Part shown: positions 63,726 through 64,000 of the stretch, piece after piece | Layout: the number at the start of each line of letters is the position of its first letter | How positions within the stretch are numbered: the stretch's first letter is position 1 | NCBI GenBank assembly: GCA_028713975.1 | Contig: JAQTNE010000004.1 | Location: 1 to 64,000 of the forward strand | From: Sulfuricella sp. | Lineage (GTDB): Bacteria; Pseudomonadota; Gammaproteobacteria; Burkholderiales; Sulfuricellaceae | Length of the DNA stretch: 64,000 nt | Reading direction: 5' to 3' | Made by a program: the position numbers and the translations under genes | Notes under the pieces: generated by a model | Database searches by the model: none | What the model saw: only the letters and a program-made list of their open reading frames with translations | What the model was told of the DNA's origin: nothing

Positions 63726-64000
63726 TTACAGCATCTCGATCACCCACTTCGTCACCGTTCCGGTCGCATGTGCGCATTGCTTGCCGCGCGCTTCGTCGAA
63801 TGCCTGGTATTCCTCGGCGTTCCACATGTCGTAGGTGCGGCCGGTAAATTGCTGCTGTAGTTCCGCGCAGGTGATGCCGCCGAATTCCTGGCGAAAGCGC
63901 TCGACCAGTTCCTTGTTCTTCTTGAAGTTGTTGATGAAGCGACCCTTGTCGAGCTTGTCTCGGTCGCGGCCATATTTCGCGCTGAGCGCCATCAGGCCGC
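63726..64000 (-). CDS. C_GCAxxG_C_C family protein, C-terminal part (runs off window)
   Basis: The visible part, GLMALSAKYGRDRDKLDKGR through ELVERFRQEFGGITCAELQQ to KQCAHATGTVTKWVIEML, matches the C-terminal half of C_GCAxxG_C_C redox proteins. The cysteine-rich N-terminal half lies beyond base 64000, so an ATG at 63992 is internal, not the start. Two conserved C-terminal cysteines are present. Confidence 0.7.
   Translation of the reverse strand, partial: GLMALSAKYGRDRDKLDKGRFINNFKKNKELVERFRQEFGGITCAELQQQFTGRTYDMWNAEEYQAFDEARGKQCAHATGTVTKWVIEML

Overview
The window is a high-GC chromosomal segment of a Gram-negative bacterium. It most resembles a betaproteobacterium of the Nitrosomonadales type (Gallionellaceae/Sulfuricellaceae-like). 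This rests on the mix of families (an Acidithiobacillus-type glutamate-cysteine ligase next to gshB, metXW, a complete rnfABCDGEH operon with rseC and apbE, mreBCD-mrdAB-rlpA, dacA-dat-ybeD-lipBA) and on abundant short palindromic intergenic repeats. The taxonomic call is an inference; no rRNA gene is present.

Layout. 0.2-8.6 kb, minus strand: dsbB, argB, then the Rnf electron-transport operon (rseC-rnfABCDGEH) with the ApbE flavin transferase that loads FMN onto Rnf subunits. 8.8 kb: tRNA-Arg(CCG). 9.0-18.8 kb, plus strand: glutathione synthesis (gshA-gshB), a second lipoprotein ApbE, a permease-less PTS (IIA-Man, HPr, EI), metX-metW, a TauE/SafE-like protein and AmpG. 18.8-20.7 kb: an accessory patch with an AT-rich PIN-like gene, a 45-residue remnant of an MmeI-like methylase/restriction enzyme and a RelBE-type toxin-antitoxin pair. 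20.8-22.9 kb: xthA, pyrE and a DUF4124 protein. 22.9-28.3 kb: a c-di-GMP-I riboswitch with a terminator, followed by a PAS chemoreceptor, a soluble CZB chemoreceptor, a DUF3135 protein and a diguanylate cyclase. 28.4-31.8 kb: gatCAB. 31.9-42.6 kb: rod-shape and peptidoglycan genes, then dacA, a D-amino-acid aminotransferase, ybeD, lipB and lipA.

42.6-46.8 kb is a second accessory patch: an orphan antitoxin next to an internally deleted toxin gene, then an AAA ATPase plus subtilisin-like protease pair that fits the IetAS anti-phage/plasmid-incompatibility architecture. 47-57 kb holds a CobW-type GTPase, methyltransferases, small conserved proteins, an ABC-2 transporter with mscL between its two genes, a hydrolase, a thioredoxin-like ferredoxin, MazG, VanZ and a DHH phosphoesterase. 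56.7-58.3 kb is a third patch: an orphan HTH antitoxin and a REP-associated tyrosine transposase with matching inverted ends that interrupts a gene with a SIR2-like N-terminus. 58.4-64 kb: a solute:sodium symporter, a Cache-PAS-GGDEF diguanylate cyclase, DUF202, Usp and DedA proteins, and the C-terminus of a C_GCAxxG_C_C protein running off the edge.

Two themes stand out. First, immunity-type genes (IetAS-like pair, PIN-like gene, MmeI remnant, SIR2-like remnant, toxin-antitoxin pieces) sit in small patches, several visibly decayed. Second, at least six classes of dispersed palindromic repeat punctuate the window and several have been absorbed into coding sequence: an in-frame insert in GatB, both ends of LipB, and the signal-peptide region of the second ApbE.
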